This document shows positions 5,899 through 6,868 of a DNA stretch of 6,868 nt, in pieces (the first letter of the stretch is position 1; each line of letters begins with the position of its first letter). Source of the stretch: Spirochaeta sp. (GTDB taxonomy: Bacteria > Spirochaetota > Spirochaetia > DSM-27196 > SLAA01); the NCBI GenBank assembly GCA_020201015.1, contig JAIVHN010000055.1, positions 1 to 6,868 on the forward strand, written 5' to 3'. Under the pieces are notes generated by a model, which did no database searches, had not been told where the DNA came from, and saw only the letters and a list, made by a program, of their open reading frames with translations. Made by a program: the position numbers and the translations under genes.

Positions 5899-6495
5899 AA
5901 TATAGCAACTACACTTACGGCATCACGGCTTGTGTTGTCACCGGTCTTTTTCCTGGTGTTTTTCGTGCCTATTTGGTTTGGGGTGTTTGCCGTCCCCTCG
6001 GCTGTGGTGCTCTGGATCCTGTTCCTTTTTATGGAGTTCAGCGACGCCGCCGACGGTTACGTGGCACGTAAGCGGAACGAGGTTACGGACTTAGGAAAGG
6101 TCATGGATCCCTTCTCAGACGTGATTAGTCACCTAACTTGTTTTGTGTGCCTAAGCGCCGTTGGCATCATGCCGGTCTGGATATTTCTGCTCCTTATGTA
6201 CCGTGAGTTCGGTATAGTGTTTATTCGTCTCCTCATGATAAAGGAAGGCGTCGCACTTGCTGCTCGTAAGGGTGGCAAGGTTAAAACCGTGTTTTTTGCA
6301 ATTGGTGTCGGGCTTGGCCTTGCGGTAATTACGCTTGAGCGAATGGCTATGTTTCCCGAGACCGAGGCGATTCTCCGTGTTGCAACCCTGGTTGTGTTCG
6401 GTATCGCGTTGGTACTGTCGCTCAGTTCCTTTGCTGACTATTTGCGGGTTTTCGTGACTCATATGCGAGGTAAAGACTCACAGACAGAGGCATAA
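5896..6495 (+). CDS. pgsA: CDP-diacylglycerol--glycerol-3-phosphate 3-phosphatidyltransferase (PgsA)
   Basis: This 199-residue integral membrane enzyme of the CDP-alcohol phosphatidyltransferase family transfers a phosphatidyl group from CDP-diacylglycerol to glycerol-3-phosphate, the committed step to phosphatidylglycerol. The full metal-binding signature is intact: D50-x2-D53-G54-x2-A57-R58-x8-G67-x3-D71-x3-D75. Further PgsA features are the opening MNIATTLTASRLVLSPVF, YREFGIVFIRLL (102-113) and GGKVKT (126-131). Hydrophobic segments lie at about 14-31, 34-47, 78-101, 130-147 and 158-178. The start GTG 5896 is fixed by the N-terminal family motif; the nearby ATG 5888 runs into a stop after three codons. 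There is no ribosome site, and the start sits in a perfect inverted repeat. A sister function such as phosphatidylcholine or phosphatidylinositol synthesis is possible, but length and motifs favour PgsA. Confidence 0.9.
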   Translation: MNIATTLTASRLVLSPVFFLVFFVPIWFGVFAVPSAVVLWILFLFMEFSDAADGYVARKRNEVTDLGKVMDPFSDVISHLTCFVCLSAVGIMPVWIFLLLMYREFGIVFIRLLMIKEGVALAARKGGKVKTVFFAIGVGLGLAVITLERMAMFPETEAILRVATLVVFGIALVLSLSSFADYLRVFVTHMRGKDSQTEA

Positions 6496-6540
6496 CGCAG
6501 TGGCCGTGCAGCAGAGTGTAGCAAAAAAATCGCGAGGCTA

Positions 6541-6568
6541 TTGACCAGTAGTCGACCATAGTGATACT
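6541..6568 (+). promoter_or_regulatory. rRNA promoter P1 candidate (TTGACC - 16 bp - GATACT)
   Basis: The -35 TTGACC (6541-6546, 5 of 6) and -10 GATACT (6563-6568, 4 of 6) are 16 bp apart in the non-coding stretch between pgsA and the 16S gene. Initiation would be near 6575, about 280 bases upstream of 16S. A short inverted repeat AGTGA-TACTG-TCACT (6560-6574) lies over the -10 and start point. It is the upstream member of a likely tandem pair, as is usual for rRNA operons. Confidence 0.5.
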
Positions 6569-6586
6569 GTCACTTTACATCGTTAA

Positions 6587-6604
6587 GCGGCTGATTCCAG
6601 CTGC
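6587..6604 (+). repeat. hairpin in the P1 leader
   Basis: GCGGCTG (6587-6593) can pair with CAGCTGC (6598-6604), with one G-U pair, around loop ATTC. It would form in a transcript from the upstream rRNA promoter. GAAAAA follows it rather than a U-run, so it is not an intrinsic terminator. Function unknown. Confidence 0.4.
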
Positions 6605-6620
6605 GAAAAACTTCGAAACA

Positions 6621-6638
6621 TCAGAGGATTTCCTCTGA
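6621..6638. repeat. 18-bp palindrome just upstream of the rRNA P2 -35
   Basis: TCAGAGGATTTCCTCTGA consists of perfect 8-bp arms with two central T. It ends six bases before the -35 of the strongest rRNA promoter candidate, where activators or UP elements act. As RNA from P1 it could fold to a 7-bp stem with a 4-base loop, again without a U-tract. A protein-binding site regulating rRNA transcription is the favoured reading. Confidence 0.55.
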
Positions 6639-6644
6639 AACTGC

Positions 6645-6674
6645 TTGACACAGTAGTTTCGTATTTGATATGGT
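6645..6674 (+). promoter_or_regulatory. rRNA promoter P2 (TTGACA - 18 bp - extended TGATATGGT)
   Basis: TTGACA (6645-6650) is a perfect -35. TATGGT (6669-6674) is a 4-of-6 -10 with an 18-bp spacer, preceded by TG at 6666-6667 (an extended -10). Initiation is expected near 6681, leaving a leader of about 170 bases before 16S that carries the antitermination elements. It is the strongest promoter in the window by sequence. Confidence 0.75.
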
Positions 6675-6716
6675 GTTCTTCCGCTCGTCGAAAGGCGTGT
6701 CGGAAAAACCGTGTTA

Positions 6717-6734
6717 GGGACCGTTGTCGGTTCC
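6717..6734 (+). promoter_or_regulatory. boxB-like hairpin of the rRNA leader
   Basis: GGGACCGTTGTCGGTTCC folds into a 7-bp stem (one G-U pair) with loop TTGT. It sits nine bases upstream of a boxA element, the order found in rRNA antitermination (nut-like) sites. Confidence 0.55.
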
Positions 6735-6743
6735 AAATGCGGC

Positions 6744-6755
6744 GCTCTTTGAACA
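6744..6755 (+). promoter_or_regulatory. boxA antitermination element of the rRNA leader
   Basis: GCTCTTTGAACA closely resembles the rRNA boxA consensus (TGCTCTTTAACA in E. coli), to which NusB/NusE bind so that RNA polymerase resists Rho in untranslated rRNA operons. It lies about 100 bases upstream of 16S in the P2 leader and after a boxB-like hairpin. Confidence 0.75.
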
Positions 6756-6831
6756 TATAGAGGGAAGGGAAGGAACCTGTAAACGCAAGTGTAAGGGTTT
6801 TCTGTCAATTGAAGGATTAAAATTAATGATG

Positions 6832-6847
6832 TGCCCCTTCGGGGGCA
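6832..6847 (+). other. UUCG-capped hairpin immediately upstream of 16S rRNA
   Basis: TGCCCC (6832-6837) pairs with GGGGCA (6842-6847) around a TTCG loop closed by C-G, a very stable tetraloop. It ends about five bases before the inferred mature 16S end. It is followed by AATTATATCA, not a U-run, so it is read as a leader-folding or processing element rather than a terminator. The long processing stem that joins both sides of 16S cannot be checked because the downstream side is missing. Confidence 0.7.
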
Positions 6848-6852
6848 ATTAT

Positions 6853-6868
6853 ATCATGGAGAGTTTGA
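6853..6868 (+). rRNA. rrs: 16S ribosomal RNA, first ~16 bases (continues beyond window)
   Basis: The window ends in AGAGTTTGA (6860-6868), the almost universal 5' block of bacterial 16S rRNA (E. coli positions 8-16). Counting back seven bases places the mature 5' end near 6853, by analogy only. The upstream promoter pair, boxB/boxA and stable hairpin all support an rRNA operon start. The exact processed end is uncertain by several bases. Confidence 0.88.

Noticed and set aside
6500..6544. 14-codon GTG frame just after pgsA
   Set aside because: It is too short, has no clear ribosome site, and ends in the P1 -35; nothing supports translation.
6575..6808. 77-codon open frame on the minus strand in the rRNA leader
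   Set aside because: It lies opposite the promoter and antitermination elements and shows no protein-like composition or family motif.
6832..6847. UUCG hairpin read as a terminator for pgsA
   Set aside because: No U-tract follows, and it lies between the rRNA promoters and 16S, where termination would block rRNA synthesis.
1..6868. Search by eye for CRISPR repeats, insertion-sequence ends, tRNA genes, toxin-antitoxin or defence genes
   Set aside because: No regularly spaced repeats, transposase sequence, cloverleaf or unfamiliar conserved gene was seen; every large frame belongs to a known family.

Overview
The window is a chromosomal housekeeping stretch. It reads left to right on the + strand throughout and ends at the first bases of a 16S rRNA gene. 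An outer-membrane-type protease with a signal anchor and a periplasm-sensing kinase point to a diderm bacterium. Base composition is moderate (by eye slightly above 50% GC). The gene set and the rRNA start would fit a free-living spirochaete (Spirochaetaceae), but this is an impression from protein style and not something the sequence proves.

Layout. Positions 1-2427 hold a tightly overlapping run: the C-terminal end of the tRNA 2-thiouridylase gene mnmA, an OmpR-type response regulator that overlaps it by 4 bases (GTGA), and a membrane histidine kinase that overlaps the regulator by 26 bases. A 118-base gap follows. It has an 11-bp tandem repeat at the kinase stop codon and an 11-bp-spaced TGTAA direct repeat of the kind OmpR-family regulators bind. 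Next is an HtrA/Deg serine protease with two PDZ domains (2546-4066). After a 27-base pyrimidine tract and a consensus-like promoter come dusA (tRNA dihydrouridine synthase A), a small alpha/beta-hydrolase of the phospholipase/carboxylesterase family with a strong ribosome site, and pgsA (phosphatidylglycerophosphate synthase). The last ~370 bases are an rRNA control region: two promoter candidates, a palindrome just upstream of the second, a boxB/boxA-like antitermination site, a UUCG-capped hairpin, and the 5' end of 16S rRNA.

How they fit together. The two-component pair plus HtrA looks like an envelope-stress module in which the regulator may control the protease gene. mnmA and dusA are tRNA modification genes, pgsA makes the precursor of phosphatidylglycerol, and the rRNA operon follows; these are growth functions. 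I see no mobile element, CRISPR array, tRNA gene or new defence-type system. The unexplained signal is regulatory. dusA and pgsA each have a TTGACA promoter placed so that transcription would begin at or within about 3 bases of the start codon (leaderless mRNA), and each promoter is overlaid by a perfect inverted repeat. At pgsA the repeat buries the GTG start codon in a stem that only read-through transcripts could form.
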